Numbered from the stretch's first letter, positions 1 through 9,043 are shown. The stretch: DNA of 64,000 nucleotides from Cellvibrionaceae bacterium (GCA_025800365.1 JAOXRT010000148.1:62001-126000), one strand, 5' to 3'. The notes: a model not told the origin generated them from the letters alone. Made by a program: numbers and translations.

Positions 1-138
1 AGTGGCAGCATTTATGCATTAGCCCTTGGCGCGCCAAGCTGGGTAGGGCCAATAACGCCTTTAGGTGGTCTTACCTTAATGATGGCTTGGGGTCTGCTAA
101 TACAGCAGGCTTTCAGTAATAAAGATGTAAAGAACTAG
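1..138 (+). CDS. DUF423 family membrane protein (C-terminal fragment)
   Basis: An open frame enters from the left edge and stops with TAG at 136-138, giving 45 C-terminal residues. The fragment is hydrophobic, with a PITPLGGLT turn followed by a second hydrophobic stretch (LMMAWGLLI), which resembles the last helix pair of small four-helix DUF423/YgdD inner-membrane proteins. The function of that family is not established. It ends only 2 nt before the trmB start, so the two genes are probably co-transcribed. The family call rests on a short fragment and is moderate. Confidence 0.55.
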   Translation, partial: SGSIYALALGAPSWVGPITPLGGLTLMMAWGLLIQQAFSNKDVKN

Positions 139-140
139 TT

Positions 141-842
141 ATGCAAGACTCTATTTTTAAACCCGAATACAAAGATAAATCGATTCGAAGTTTTGTTATT
201 CGGGCGGGCCGCATCACAGATGGGCAGCGCAAAGCCTTTGAGCAGTGGTGGCCCAAATATGGTTTAAGCCTCTACTCTGGCAGTCAAAACTTTGATGAAG
301 TATTTGGTCGCCAGGCTCCAAAGGTGCTTGAGGTGGGTTTTGGGATGGGGGATTCCCTACTCGAGATGGCGAAGGCCGAACCTGAAAAAGATTTCATCGG
401 AATCGAAGTGCACCCGCCAGGAGTTGGGCGTCTAATTAATAATGCCGGTAATGAAGGTGTCGAAAACCTGCGTGTCTATATGGCTGATGCCAATGATGTT
501 CTAGAAGACTGTGTCGCTGACGATAGTCTTGATCGCTTTCAGTTGTACTTTCCTGATCCTTGGCACAAGAAAAAACACAATAAGCGCCGGATTGTGAATT
601 CAGGCTTTATTCAGAAGATAGCTGCCAAACTTAATACTGCTGGTATCTGCCATATGGCGACCGATTGGGAGCCTTATGCCGAGCACATGATGGAAACCAT
701 GAGCGCCGCTGAGCAGTTTGAAAACACCCAAGGTGAATACCTGTTTGCTAAAAGACCGGAATTTCGCCCAATAACTAAATTTGAACGTCGTGGTGATCGT
801 CTTGGTCATGGCGTTTGGGATTTACTGTTCAAAAAGCGCTAG
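141..842 (+). CDS. trmB: tRNA (guanine-N7-)-methyltransferase TrmB
   Basis: This cytoplasmic SAM-dependent enzyme makes m7G46 in the variable loop of tRNAs. The 233-residue protein has a basic N-terminus, the SAM-binding motif EVGFGMGDSLLEMA (about residues 64-77), and the family hallmark YFPDPWHKKKHNKRR (about 136-150), where the Asp and basic residues contribute to catalysis and tRNA binding. Length matches the family (about 240 aa). It follows the DUF423 fragment by 2 nt. A short dyad (893-900 with 907-914) lies downstream but lacks a clear T-run. Confidence 0.96.
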   Translation: MQDSIFKPEYKDKSIRSFVIRAGRITDGQRKAFEQWWPKYGLSLYSGSQNFDEVFGRQAPKVLEVGFGMGDSLLEMAKAEPEKDFIGIEVHPPGVGRLINNAGNEGVENLRVYMADANDVLEDCVADDSLDRFQLYFPDPWHKKKHNKRRIVNSGFIQKIAAKLNTAGICHMATDWEPYAEHMMETMSAAEQFENTQGEYLFAKRPEFRPITKFERRGDRLGHGVWDLLFKKR

Positions 843-1011
843 TGACTGTCGCTTCAGTACACTTGCCTCTTGCTACCCGCAAATGACGCCTAAAACGTGA
901 TCCTTTTCACGTTTGTGGGAATGTCGCTAAAAATACGCTAGAATGCCGCCCAATTAGCAGCGGGATGCTGTTTGGGGCATTCTTCAGCGTATCTTAAGAC
1001 TGGGAAGCTTT

Positions 1012-1668
1012 ATGATTCGACTGCCACATACCTTGTATAAGCTGACGCTTATTGCCCTATTATCCCTTGGCCTGATGGCCTGCCAATCGGCCTACTATTC
1101 CGCTATGGAATCGGTAGGTGTGCATAAGCGCGATATTTTAACGAGCCGGATCGAAGGCGTTCGTGACGCTCAAGTCGACGCTAAAGAGCAATTCAGAGAT
1201 GCCTTAGATCGTTTTAGCCAAGAGCTTGGCTACAACGGTGGTGAGCTGCAAAGTGTTTATGAAAATCTACGCGATGCTTACGAAGATAGTCAGCAAGAAG
1301 CTGACAATGTTAGTCGTCGCATTGATGAAGTTGAAGACGTAGCGGAAGCCTTGTTCGCAGAATGGGAAGATGAACTAGAGCAATACTCTAGCGCGAGTTT
1401 ACGCAGAGAAACTCAATCTCAATTAAGAGATACACGCAAACAATACAAAAATATGCTGGTAACGATGCGCAGTGCTGAATCTAAAATGGCGCCAGTGTTG
1501 AGAACGTTTAATGATCAAGTTTTGTATTTAAAGCACAACTTGAATGCACGAGCGATAGGTTCTCTTAAGACTGAGTTCGGCGGCTTGCGCCGAGATATAA
1601 ATACCTTGATTGCGCGCATGGAGGAGTCCATCGCGGAGTCAGACAAATTCATAAAAAATTTAAAGTAA
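1012..1668 (+). CDS. DUF2959 family lipoprotein
   Basis: The 218-residue protein starts with a lipoprotein signal peptide whose lipobox LMAC places the lipidated Cys at residue 24. The mature part is almost entirely charged and helical, with long predicted coiled-coil stretches (about residues 45-215) and few hydrophobic blocks. This matches the DUF2959 family of proteobacterial lipoproteins, whose function is unknown. It is followed after 32 nt by an OmpA-family gene, so an envelope role is likely. Residue 25 is Gln rather than Asp, so outer-membrane sorting is expected. Confidence 0.8.
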   Translation: MIRLPHTLYKLTLIALLSLGLMACQSAYYSAMESVGVHKRDILTSRIEGVRDAQVDAKEQFRDALDRFSQELGYNGGELQSVYENLRDAYEDSQQEADNVSRRIDEVEDVAEALFAEWEDELEQYSSASLRRETQSQLRDTRKQYKNMLVTMRSAESKMAPVLRTFNDQVLYLKHNLNARAIGSLKTEFGGLRRDINTLIARMEESIAESDKFIKNLK

Positions 1669-1700
1669 TACGCTTAAATCAATAATAGGAGTTCATGTTA

Positions 1701-2810
1701 ATGAAAAACTTCCACAAACACGCATTAGTGGTAGCTCTGGGTGTAGCTGCTAGTGTTAGCTCTGTGAGCAGCTTGGCTGATGGTCATAGTGCCAGTAACC
1801 ATAAGTACGAAGCGTACTTAGGTGCCGCTCGCCAATTTATCGATGGCAAGCGCGGTATCGACAATGACACGGGTGTTGTTGTTGGCTTGGGTTATGTTCT
1901 GAATGAGAACTGGACTCTTGAAGGTGTTTTCAATGGTTTTGCCGCTGATACTGAAGTTGGTGGAATCGATGTAGATGGCCGTCACTACCGTCTAGACGCG
2001 GTTTACAATATGGCTCGTAATGGTGCATGGCAGCCATTCTTGGTAGGTGGTGCTGGCGATCAAGGTTTTGATGTTGATGGTGGTGATAATCACCGCGAGA
2101 CTGCTCTTAACTTTGGTGGTGGTGCAAAATATTTCTTGAACGATCAGTGGGCTCTGCGCGGTGACTTGCGCGCTATCCACTCATTGGATGAAGAAGCTAC
2201 TGATTACGCTTTGGGCTTAGGTGTGGCTTACTTAATGGGTGCTACCGCTGCTCCTCAAAAGCTAGATAGCGACGGAGATACTGTTGAAGATAGCATGGAT
2301 CAGTGTCCAAATACTCCAGCAGGTGTTGCGGTTGACGGTAAGGGTTGTGCGCTAGATAGCGACCGTGACGGTGTTTTCGATTACGGCGATCTTTGTCCGA
2401 ACACTCCAATGGGTACCAAGGTTGATAAAGATGGTTGCCCTGAAAAAATCGCCAAAACCGTTTCTATTGAATTACAAGTAAACTTTGATACTGACAGCGC
2501 TACTGTTAAACCACAGTACATGTCTGAAATTAAAGATGTTGCCGAATTCATGAAGCAGTACAACAAAACCAATGTCGAACTAGCGGGTCACACTGACTCA
2601 ACCGCTTCTGAAGCATACAACCAAGCCCTTTCTAACCGTCGCGCCAATGCGGTAGCTAAAGTGTTGGTTGAGACTTTCGATGTGGAAGCTGGCCGTGTAA
2701 CCGCTACGGGTTACGGCGAGTCTCGCCCTGTTGCTGATAACAATACCGCTGAAGGTCGCGCTGCGAACCGTCGTGTAGTTGCTGAAATTAGCACAGAAAC
2801 TGTAGAGTAA
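1701..2810 (+). CDS. OmpA-family outer-membrane protein with TSP3 repeats
   Basis: The protein probably links the outer membrane to peptidoglycan. After a signal peptide ending near SLADGH come an eight-strand beta-barrel-like N-terminal domain (about residues 30-190), two calcium-binding thrombospondin type 3 repeats (DSDGD...DQCPNTP and DSDRDG...DLCPNTP, about 193-250), and an OmpA C-terminal domain (about 258-369) with the peptidoglycan-binding NFDTDSA, GHTDS and SNRRA motifs. I place the start at ATG 1701 rather than 1695 because the TAGGAG at 1687-1692 sits 8 nt upstream of 1701 and only 2 nt from 1695. Codon use is biased, as in highly expressed genes. A strong terminator follows. Confidence 0.92.
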   Translation: MKNFHKHALVVALGVAASVSSVSSLADGHSASNHKYEAYLGAARQFIDGKRGIDNDTGVVVGLGYVLNENWTLEGVFNGFAADTEVGGIDVDGRHYRLDAVYNMARNGAWQPFLVGGAGDQGFDVDGGDNHRETALNFGGGAKYFLNDQWALRGDLRAIHSLDEEATDYALGLGVAYLMGATAAPQKLDSDGDTVEDSMDQCPNTPAGVAVDGKGCALDSDRDGVFDYGDLCPNTPMGTKVDKDGCPEKIAKTVSIELQVNFDTDSATVKPQYMSEIKDVAEFMKQYNKTNVELAGHTDSTASEAYNQALSNRRANAVAKVLVETFDVEAGRVTATGYGESRPVADNNTAEGRAANRRVVAEISTETVE

Positions 2811-2830
2811 AATCTAACAGTTGGTATAAG

Positions 2831-2855
2831 AACCCGGCTTAGCCCGGGTTTTTTT
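2831..2855 (+). terminator. Rho-independent terminator after ompA-like gene
   Basis: AACCCGG (2831-2837) pairs with CCGGGTT (2844-2850) across a 6-nt loop, and the stem runs directly into a T tract (2849-2855). It lies 20 nt past the OmpA stop and faces the same way. Confidence 0.9.
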
Positions 2856-2982
2856 ATGCCTGAAATTCGAGAGCTGCAAAAGATTTTTTAAATCATGATT
2901 TTTATACGCTAGCTGGTAACATAGTAACCATATAGTGTACCCATATAGTCAATTTGATTCAGTAAACCTAGAGGAGTTAGCA

Positions 2983-3639
2983 ATGGCTAAAAAAGTAGCG
3001 GTAGTTTTGGCGGGCTGTGGTGTATTCGATGGGGCTGAGATTCACGAGTCGGTGTTAACTTTATTACGCTTAGATCAGCTGGGCGCAGAGGTGACTTGCC
3101 TTGCCCCCAATATTGATCAAATGCATGTGGTCAATCATTTAATCGGTGAACCAGCAGAAGGGGAAACTCGAAACGTTTTGGTCGAAGCGGCGCGTATCGC
3201 TCGTGGAGATATCAAGGATATAGCCGCCGTAAATGCTGAAGATTTTGACGCAATCATTGTACCTGGTGGTTTTGGTGCAGCAAAAAACCTATGTACTTTT
3301 GCGGTTGATGGCCCGGCAATGACAGTGAATGCAGATTTTGAGGCTTTTATTAAAGCAGCAAGAGCCGCCGGCAAAACTATTGGTTTGATGTGTATTGCTC
3401 CTGCGATGTCTGCCAAACTATTTGGTGCCGATGTTGTCTGTACTATAGGCAATGATGCAGAAACTGCTGCGGCCGTCGAGCAAAGCGGCGCTAAACATGA
3501 AAACTGCTCCGTTGAAAATATTGTAATCGATGAAGCCAATAAATTGGTGACCACACCAGCGTATATGCTGGCATCTTCTATCAGTGAAGCTGCATTAGGT
3601 ATTAATGCTTTGGTAGAGAAAGTTATTGAATTAAGCTAA
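2983..3639 (+). CDS. elbB: Isoprenoid biosynthesis glyoxalase ElbB (DJ-1/PfpI-like)
   Basis: ElbB is a DJ-1/PfpI-superfamily protein. The E. coli member has glyoxalase activity, and the name comes from an early link to isoprenoid production; the natural substrate is uncertain. The start at ATG 2983 is set by GAGGAG at 2971-2976 and gives 218 residues, matching the family (217). Visible are the N-terminal AVVLAGCGVFDGAEIHE segment, the IIVPGGFGAAKN loop (about 88-99) and the nucleophile elbow LMCIAP with Cys near residue 135. An LEA14-like lipoprotein gene follows after 51 nt. Confidence 0.93.
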   Translation: MAKKVAVVLAGCGVFDGAEIHESVLTLLRLDQLGAEVTCLAPNIDQMHVVNHLIGEPAEGETRNVLVEAARIARGDIKDIAAVNAEDFDAIIVPGGFGAAKNLCTFAVDGPAMTVNADFEAFIKAARAAGKTIGLMCIAPAMSAKLFGADVVCTIGNDAETAAAVEQSGAKHENCSVENIVIDEANKLVTTPAYMLASSISEAALGINALVEKVIELS

Positions 3640-3690
3640 AGCAGCCTAAATTATTAATAATTGGCCCCGCCGCAAAGAAGTGAGGATTTA

Positions 3691-4179
3691 ATGAGCAAAG
3701 TTAGAGTAGGACAACTTTTTACGCGGGGTTTAATTCTATTTAGCCTTGTTTGGCTGACGGCTTGTAGTCACTTACCTAATGCCTTCGAGCAGCCTCGTCT
3801 CAATGTATTAAATATTCAAATGCTCCCCGGGGACAATTTGGCGCCCTCTTTCAAGATAAAACTCAAAGTAGATAACCCTAACCGTTTTGACCTAGATCTT
3901 GTGGGGGCCTCTTACAGTGTCGAGATAGAGGGTTTTGAGTTAATACACGGCGTAGCAAAAGATATCCCAACAATCGCGGCCTATGATAGCCAGGAGCTGG
4001 ATGTAAAAGCTCAGGCGAGCATGGTACAAGGAGTAAGGCTATTGAATAAATTGATGAAAAGTCAGACCGAGCCGCTTAATTACAAAATGACACTTAAGCT
4101 AGATACCGGTAATTTTCTATCATCGATAAAAATAGAAGATAGCGGTCAAATCGATTTGGACGCTAGTAGCTCACGCTGA
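3691..4179 (+). CDS. LEA type 2 (WHy domain) lipoprotein
   Basis: The start ATG at 3691 is preceded by GAGG at 3682-3685 and gives 162 residues. A lipobox LTAC places the lipidated Cys at residue 25. The mature region carries a beta-rich LEA14/WHy-type domain: the sequence LKVDNPNRFDLDLVGASY (about residues 60-77) is the characteristic core where two or three Asn/Asp residues follow a strand. WHy-domain proteins are linked to desiccation and stress tolerance; the bacterial lipoprotein versions have no defined role. It is convergent with the pilin-like gene on the other strand. Confidence 0.8.
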   Translation: MSKVRVGQLFTRGLILFSLVWLTACSHLPNAFEQPRLNVLNIQMLPGDNLAPSFKIKLKVDNPNRFDLDLVGASYSVEIEGFELIHGVAKDIPTIAAYDSQELDVKAQASMVQGVRLLNKLMKSQTEPLNYKMTLKLDTGNFLSSIKIEDSGQIDLDASSSR

Positions 4180-4205
4180 AAAACTTTGTCTAAGTCACCC
4201 GGCTA

Positions 4206-4712
4206 TTAGCAGTCGCTATCTACCACAGTAACAGTGCAATTGGGTGAGCCGAAGGAATCATAGATCACGTAACATCCGCTGCCGTTTGGGGCGGAGCTGG
4301 GTATATCAAAACCCACAAAGGTATATTGATTGGTGACGCGGCTATCCATGCCGCCACTTAAATTAATAAAGTCCACCATAGTAAAACGACTACCCAGTTC
4401 AGCACGGCTTTCTGGGCAAAGGTTTCGCCAATCCAGCTCTGAACTTCCACCGGCGACATTGACTAAAAACTGCGATTGGCCGCTAGGTGGGTTACTGCTG
4501 GCAGGCTCAATGCCTTGTGCCAAAGCGGCGGCTTTGGTCATTTGAGCTGTTGAGCGCATGGTCCCGGCAATGCCTTCTAAGGCGGCGACCTTCGCGGCTG
4601 AAGAAAGGTCAACAAACTTTGGCGCCGCAACAGCGGCTAAGACGCCTAAAATCACAATAACTGCGATTAGCTCGATCAAGGTAAAGCCCTTAGCTTGGTT
4701 TTGCCCCGTCAT
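4206..4712 (-). CDS. Type IV pilin-like / pseudopilin (MSHA pilin-like) prepilin
   Basis: The short leader MTGQNQAKG ends in Gly9 and is followed by Phe10 and Glu14 in FTLIELIAVIVILGVLAAVAAPKF, the hallmark of class III prepilins cleaved and N-methylated by prepilin peptidase. The C-terminal globular part has two cysteine pairs (NLC and GSGCYV...PNCTV...DSDC), suggesting a disulfide-closed D-loop. I chose ATG 4712 over the upstream TTG at 4742 because leaders are usually short. No pilus or secretion operon is nearby, so it is a solitary subunit gene whose machinery must be encoded elsewhere. Confidence 0.85.
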   Translation of the reverse strand: MTGQNQAKGFTLIELIAVIVILGVLAAVAAPKFVDLSSAAKVAALEGIAGTMRSTAQMTKAAALAQGIEPASSNPPSGQSQFLVNVAGGSSELDWRNLCPESRAELGSRFTMVDFINLSGGMDSRVTNQYTFVGFDIPSSAPNGSGCYVIYDSFGSPNCTVTVVDSDC

Positions 4713-4896
4713 GAAAATTGCTCTAGATCCGTGTGTAGACAATTATAGACTATATAATTAACTCTTATGGTTGGCTGATAAGTGGTTGTTTTGAAGGTAT
4801 ATTAGCCGGGTTTTCTAGGTATCTGTATAAATGCCTAAAAACCTAGAACTGAGATAAAAAGAGAGCAAGAGCCTGCTAAGGAACGGAAAGAATGGT

Positions 4897-5226
4897 ATGA
4901 ATATCTCCAGGAAGGAACTAGCCGCTTTAGAAGAATTGAAGGGGCTAAGCGAAGTTGATCAGCTTAGGTGTTTTGAAGAGGCTCGCTATACCTGCTTTTT
5001 GACTCCTGGCATGAACAGCCGCTGGCTTAAAACCCAGTTGTTGCTAGTGTCGTCGATGCTAGTGTTTGCTGCACTGACTCTTATAGCTCTTCTGCAGCTT
5101 AGTTTGGGCGTAGAGTTATTCCTGCCAATGATTGCTATTTTAATGGTTGCTCAGTATGGTTTGCGACAATATTCACGTAGAAAGTACCTTGCATTGGTAC
5201 GGCCCTTTCTAAAAAAGGGCCCGTGA
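4897..5226 (+). CDS. Small two-helix membrane protein, unknown
   Basis: I do not recognise a family for this 109-residue protein. It has a charged N-terminal 40 residues, then two hydrophobic segments (about 47-67 and 71-90) suggesting a hairpin in the inner membrane, and a basic C-terminus (RRKYLALVRPFLKKG). A purine-rich stretch (about 4879-4890) lies upstream of the ATG. The gene is convergent with yheS and ends 22 nt from it. The GGGCCC-containing inverted repeat at its 3' end (GGCCCTTTCTAAAAAAGGGCC, around 5201-5221) may act as a terminator. Confidence 0.6.
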   Translation: MNISRKELAALEELKGLSEVDQLRCFEEARYTCFLTPGMNSRWLKTQLLLVSSMLVFAALTLIALLQLSLGVELFLPMIAILMVAQYGLRQYSRRKYLALVRPFLKKGP

Positions 5227-5247
5227 ACGCAGTGATGATTTGAACAG

Positions 5248-7146
5248 CTACTCGCTAAGTGATTCCAGCTCCTCATTGAGCTCGAACCACTGCTCTTCCA
5301 TATCATCAAGGTTTTTGCGCAGTTCTGCTTGCTCCTGCAAGAGCTGATTGAGCTCCGTGCTGTCACCTTCATATAGAGAGTTGTCCGCCAGCCTACTCTC
5401 AATTTTCTCAAGGCGTTCTTGAGAAGATTCCATCGAACGATCGAGTTTTTTGATTTGATTGCGAATAGGTTGTAGCTTTTGCCTTAGCGCAGCAGCAGAT
5501 TGACGTTGCTCTTTTTTATCGTTTTTCGTTGGTTTGGCGGGGCTATTGCTGGCATCGTCGGCCTTGTTACTTTGTTGAGATATCCAAGCTTGATAATCCT
5601 CCAGGGTGCCATTGAATTCTTCCGCACGTTTGCTATCCACTAAGATGAATTGTTCTACCGTGTTCTTCAAGAGGTGACGATCGTGGGATACCAATACGAT
5701 AGCGCCTTCATAGGCTTGTAGAGCTACGGTTAATGCGTGTCGCATTTCTAAATCAAGGTGGTTGGTTGGCTCATCAAGCAGTAACACATTGGGTTTTTGC
5801 CAAGCAATGATAGCCAGTGCCAAGCGTGCTTTTTCGCCGCCCGAAAAGTGCTCGATGGTCTCAAAAGCTCGGTCCCCTTGAAAACCGAAGCTACCTAAAA
5901 AGTTTCTAATTTCTTGCTCGCTGGCATTTGGGCTTAGGCGTTGAATATGCAATGCCGCAGAAGCTTGCATGTCCAAAGCTTCTAATTGATGCTGTGCAAA
6001 ATAACCGATGGCTAGATGTTCAGACTCGCTGATTTCACCTGCCTGCACTGCGAGGTTTCCGGCCAGGGCCTTCATTAAGGTAGATTTACCTGCGCCATTG
6101 TGACCCAGTAAGCCAATGCGACTGCTAGGCAAAATGGTGAGGTTGATATTCTCTACAATACTTGTCTCGCCATAGCCCAATTGTACTTTCTGCAGATTAA
6201 CTAAAGTCTGTGGGAGTTTATCTGCTACCGGAATTTGAAAGTTAAAGGGAGAATCAATGTGAGCTGGCGCAATAGCTTCCATGCGCTCTAGTTCTTTTAG
6301 GCGGCTTTGGGCTTGTTTGGCCTTAGTTGCTTTGGCGCGAAAGCGGCGCACAAAATTTTCAATTTCCGCAATGCGGGTCTGTTGTTTCTCGAAGGCCGCT
6401 TGTTGTTGTGCTAATCGTTCAGCTTTTTGTTTTTCATAACTACTATAGTTACCGTTGTATAGTTCCAGCTTTTGATTGTGCAGATTAACGGTGTATTGGA
6501 TGACGTTGTCTAAAAAATCTCTATCGTGCGAGATTATTAGCAGTGTACCGGGGTACATCTGAAGCCATTGTTCTAGCCAAACGGTAGCATCTAAATCAAG
6601 GTGGTTCGTTGGTTCATCAAGCAACAAGAAGTCGGATGGGCACATTAAGGCTTGAGCTAGGTTCAAACGAATGCGCCAGCCACCAGAAAACTCATGCACC
6701 TGCTTTTGGCTATCAGCCTGAGTGAAACCAAGCCCGTTTAATAAAGCTTGCGCTCTAGATTCGGCGCTATAGCCCTGGTGTTGCTCAATTTCACCATATA
6801 GTTTGGCAAGGGTTTCACCGCAGGCGGCTTCTCCCTTGGCGTTTTCTTGCTTTAGTTTAGCTTCGAGCTTGCGCAGGGCTTGATCGCCATCGATCACGTA
6901 GTCGATGGCTTTTCGCTCACTGTGGGCGACTTCCTGGGCCATATGGGAGAGGCGCCAATTACTGGGTATGGAGCAGCTGCCGGTATCGGCTTGCAGTTGG
7001 CCCAGCAGTAATTTGAATAGGCTGGATTTACCACTGCCATTTGCACCGATTAGGCCAATTTTTTGTCCCGGATGAACGCGCAAAGCACAATGGTCTAGCA
7101 GAAGCTTATGGCCACGCTGTAAACTTAAATCTTGTATCTCAATCAT
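5248..7146 (-). CDS. yheS: ABC-F family ATPase YheS
   Basis: YheS is a soluble ABC-F protein, a group that acts on ribosomes rather than in transport. The 632-residue chain has two ATP-binding cassettes: Walker A GANGSGKS (about 34-41) and GHNGAGKS (about 350-357), ABC signatures FSGGW and FSGGEKARL, and Walker B LLLDEPTNHLDL twice. An arginine/lysine-rich linker (RFRAKATKAKQAQSR, about 270-284) lies between them, and a coiled-coil tail follows from about residue 530. Length and arrangement match E. coli YheS (637 aa). The gene is divergent from the TIGR02444 gene with about 29 nt between starts. Confidence 0.95.
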   Translation of the reverse strand: MIEIQDLSLQRGHKLLLDHCALRVHPGQKIGLIGANGSGKSSLFKLLLGQLQADTGSCSIPSNWRLSHMAQEVAHSERKAIDYVIDGDQALRKLEAKLKQENAKGEAACGETLAKLYGEIEQHQGYSAESRAQALLNGLGFTQADSQKQVHEFSGGWRIRLNLAQALMCPSDFLLLDEPTNHLDLDATVWLEQWLQMYPGTLLIISHDRDFLDNVIQYTVNLHNQKLELYNGNYSSYEKQKAERLAQQQAAFEKQQTRIAEIENFVRRFRAKATKAKQAQSRLKELERMEAIAPAHIDSPFNFQIPVADKLPQTLVNLQKVQLGYGETSIVENINLTILPSSRIGLLGHNGAGKSTLMKALAGNLAVQAGEISESEHLAIGYFAQHQLEALDMQASAALHIQRLSPNASEQEIRNFLGSFGFQGDRAFETIEHFSGGEKARLALAIIAWQKPNVLLLDEPTNHLDLEMRHALTVALQAYEGAIVLVSHDRHLLKNTVEQFILVDSKRAEEFNGTLEDYQAWISQQSNKADDASNSPAKPTKNDKKEQRQSAAALRQKLQPIRNQIKKLDRSMESSQERLEKIESRLADNSLYEGDSTELNQLLQEQAELRKNLDDMEEQWFELNEELESLSE

Positions 7147-7175
7147 GGCGGCTATTGTACTGCTGCGGGTATTAA

Positions 7176-7658
7176 ATGACAGACCATACTGAAAATTTGT
7201 TATGGCAGTTTAGCCTTGCTTACTACCAGCAAGACAAGGCTGCGAAATGCTTGTTGCTGCTCCAGGACGAATATGGGGCCGAGGTCAATATTCTGCTTTG
7301 GTGCCTTTGGCTGGGCGTAGATGGGCGCCTTATCTCAGCAGAAGATTTAGAGAGTGCCTTGGCTTTAATTGATAAGCACCAAAACAACTATCTTTTACCC
7401 ATGCGTGAATTGCGTAGGGCGCTCAAAAATCATCCATTTGATACGGTTTATAAGCAGGCAAAGTCTCTCGAGTTGGAGCTAGAGCGTTGGGAGCAGCAGA
7501 CATTGTTTGAGCTGAAGATATCATCGGGTTGTGGCCCGGATGCTGCGCAGCAAAACCTATTAATGTATGGTGAGCAGCTAATGCGCCAAGAAGAGCCGGG
7601 TCAGAGCTATCGTTCAGGCCTGAATTTACAGCTAGAACAACTACTAAAGTATTTATAG
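7176..7658 (+). CDS. TIGR02444 family protein
   Basis: The 160-residue helical protein matches the TIGR02444 (DUF2390) family by its N-terminal LWQFSLAYYQQ and the conserved NILLWCLWLG segment (about residues 38-47). It has no signal peptide or membrane segment and its function is unknown. In pseudomonads the family is typically encoded beside yheS, as here, and a DUF4124 gene follows after 18 nt, so the two form a probable operon divergent from yheS. Confidence 0.88.
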   Translation: MTDHTENLLWQFSLAYYQQDKAAKCLLLLQDEYGAEVNILLWCLWLGVDGRLISAEDLESALALIDKHQNNYLLPMRELRRALKNHPFDTVYKQAKSLELELERWEQQTLFELKISSGCGPDAAQQNLLMYGEQLMRQEEPGQSYRSGLNLQLEQLLKYL

Positions 7659-7676
7659 CTAGACCTTGGAGGTCCT

Positions 7677-8198
7677 ATGCGTTTGTTTCTTACCCTTATG
7701 GCCTTGATCATTGTGCTTGCTTTGGCGGCGCCATTTGTGCTGAAAAGGCCGGATGGTTTGCCTTGGATGGATGCCTCGGAACTGTCCCCCGATATTGAGG
7801 TCAATGGAAGCTATGAAAAGGCTAAGTTGGAGCTGTATCGCTGGTGGCATGGCTTGCGTCGAGATATTTTAGGCGACAAGCAGTCTGGGAAAACTAAGGC
7901 TTATCGCTGGCAAGATAGTGCCGGCAACTGGCATTTATCGGACTCGCCCAACCCAGCTGGAACAGCGGAAGAGCTTTGGGTAGACCCAAATGCTAACTTG
8001 ATGCAGTCGGTTCCCGTGCCGGAGCCCACAGAAGAAGCTGAAAATACTACTCAAGCTGATGCAAAGGCTGTACCCTTGCCGATGACTGTAAGTCCAGGAC
8101 AGGCTCAGAAGTTGATGCAAGATGCTCAGCAAATTCAAGAGCTGGTGGATAAGCGCTATCAAGAGATAGACGCTCAGACAAATAAACGAAGTCAATAA
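7677..8198 (+). CDS. DUF4124 domain protein, membrane-anchored
   Basis: The 173-residue protein begins with one hydrophobic segment (about 3-21), an uncleaved anchor or signal sequence, and carries a DUF4124 core YRWQDSAGNWHLSDSPN (about 78-94), a short beta-hairpin module in periplasmic proteins. The C-terminus is Gln/Glu-rich and probably helical. GGAGG at 7668-7672 sets the ATG at 7677. The function is unknown; the position after the TIGR02444 gene suggests co-expression. Confidence 0.82.
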   Translation: MRLFLTLMALIIVLALAAPFVLKRPDGLPWMDASELSPDIEVNGSYEKAKLELYRWWHGLRRDILGDKQSGKTKAYRWQDSAGNWHLSDSPNPAGTAEELWVDPNANLMQSVPVPEPTEEAENTTQADAKAVPLPMTVSPGQAQKLMQDAQQIQELVDKRYQEIDAQTNKRSQ

Positions 8199-8255
8199 AG
8201 TTAACGATAAAGTTTAATGGGGCCAAGCCCCTCACGGACCAATTAGGAAGCAATA

Positions 8256-8990
8256 ATGAAAAAGTTCGCGATTGCCGGTGTTGCTGCCGCTGTAATGCTT
8301 GTTGCAGGTTGTAATGAGCAGGCTAAAAAAGCACCAGAACAAGAGCTGGTGCTAGACACCATGGAGAAGAAAATTAGCTATATTCTGGGTTACGATGTTG
8401 CCGGTCGCTTTAAGCAAGATGAGATGAGCCTAGACGCCGCCGCTATTTCTGCAGCAGTTAAAGACATCGCTGAAGGCAAAGAGTCTCGTTTGACTCCTGA
8501 AGAGATGCAGTCAGTAATGACTCAGTACCAGGAAAAGCAAATGGCTAAACAGCAAGAAGCCATTGAGAAAGCTCGTATTGAGAGTGAAAAAGCCGGCGAA
8601 GAAAACCTAGCTGCTGGCCAAGCTTTCCTAGCCGAAAATGCTAAGAAAGAAGGTATTCAAAGCACTGAAAGTGGTTTGCAATATGAAGTGATCACCGAAG
8701 GCAGTGGCCCTAAGCCGACCACCGATGATTCCGTACAGGTACATTATGTAGGCACTTTGATTGACGGTACTGAGTTTGATAGCTCGGTTGCACGTGGCGA
8801 GCCGGCGACTTTTAAAGTGACCCAGGTCATCCCAGGTTGGACTGAAATTCTACAGTTAATGCCAGAGGGCTCAAAGTGGAAGGTTTATATCCCATCCAAC
8901 CTCGCCTATGGGCCGGGTGGTACTGGCGGTATTATTGGGCCGAACGCCACTTTGGTTTTTGAAGTTGAGTTGCTAAAAGTTAACCCTTAA
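8256..8990 (+). CDS. fkpA: FKBP-type peptidyl-prolyl isomerase lipoprotein (FkpA/Mip type)
   Basis: This periplasmic folding factor catalyses cis-trans isomerisation of X-Pro bonds. The lipobox LVAGC puts the lipidated Cys at residue 19. An N-terminal helical dimerisation domain follows (KKISYILGYDVAGRF, about 34-130). The FKBP domain occupies about 150-244, with VQVHYVGTLIDGTEFDSS, the FKVTQVIPGWTEILQLMPEGSKWKVYIPS core split over about 190-215, and YGPGGTGGIIGPNATLVFEVEL. Length (244) fits FkpA/Mip proteins. It is probably monocistronic, with a strong terminator downstream. Confidence 0.94.
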   Translation: MKKFAIAGVAAAVMLVAGCNEQAKKAPEQELVLDTMEKKISYILGYDVAGRFKQDEMSLDAAAISAAVKDIAEGKESRLTPEEMQSVMTQYQEKQMAKQQEAIEKARIESEKAGEENLAAGQAFLAENAKKEGIQSTESGLQYEVITEGSGPKPTTDDSVQVHYVGTLIDGTEFDSSVARGEPATFKVTQVIPGWTEILQLMPEGSKWKVYIPSNLAYGPGGTGGIIGPNATLVFEVELLKVNP

Positions 8991-9014
8991 TGAGTTAGCT
9001 ATTTACCTCACAAT

Positions 9015-9043
9015 AAAAAACGCCGCTAATTGCGGCGTTTTTT
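9015..9043. terminator. Bidirectional Rho-independent terminator
   Basis: AAAAAACGCCGC (9015-9026) and GCGGCGTTTTTT (9032-9043) form a perfect 12-bp stem with a 5-nt loop, with A- and T-runs in the arms. It serves the FKBP gene on the plus strand and the Rieske oxygenase gene on the minus strand. Confidence 0.95.

Noticed and set aside
893..914. AAACGTGA/TCACGTTT dyad after trmB as a terminator
   Set aside because: The 8-bp stem has a short loop but is followed by GTGGG, not a T-run; it might equally be a binding site, so no feature is called.
3135..3554. Long antisense open frame in elbB (139 codons)
   Set aside because: It lies wholly inside elbB on the opposite strand, with low-complexity Ala/Ser/Ile composition typical of shadow frames.
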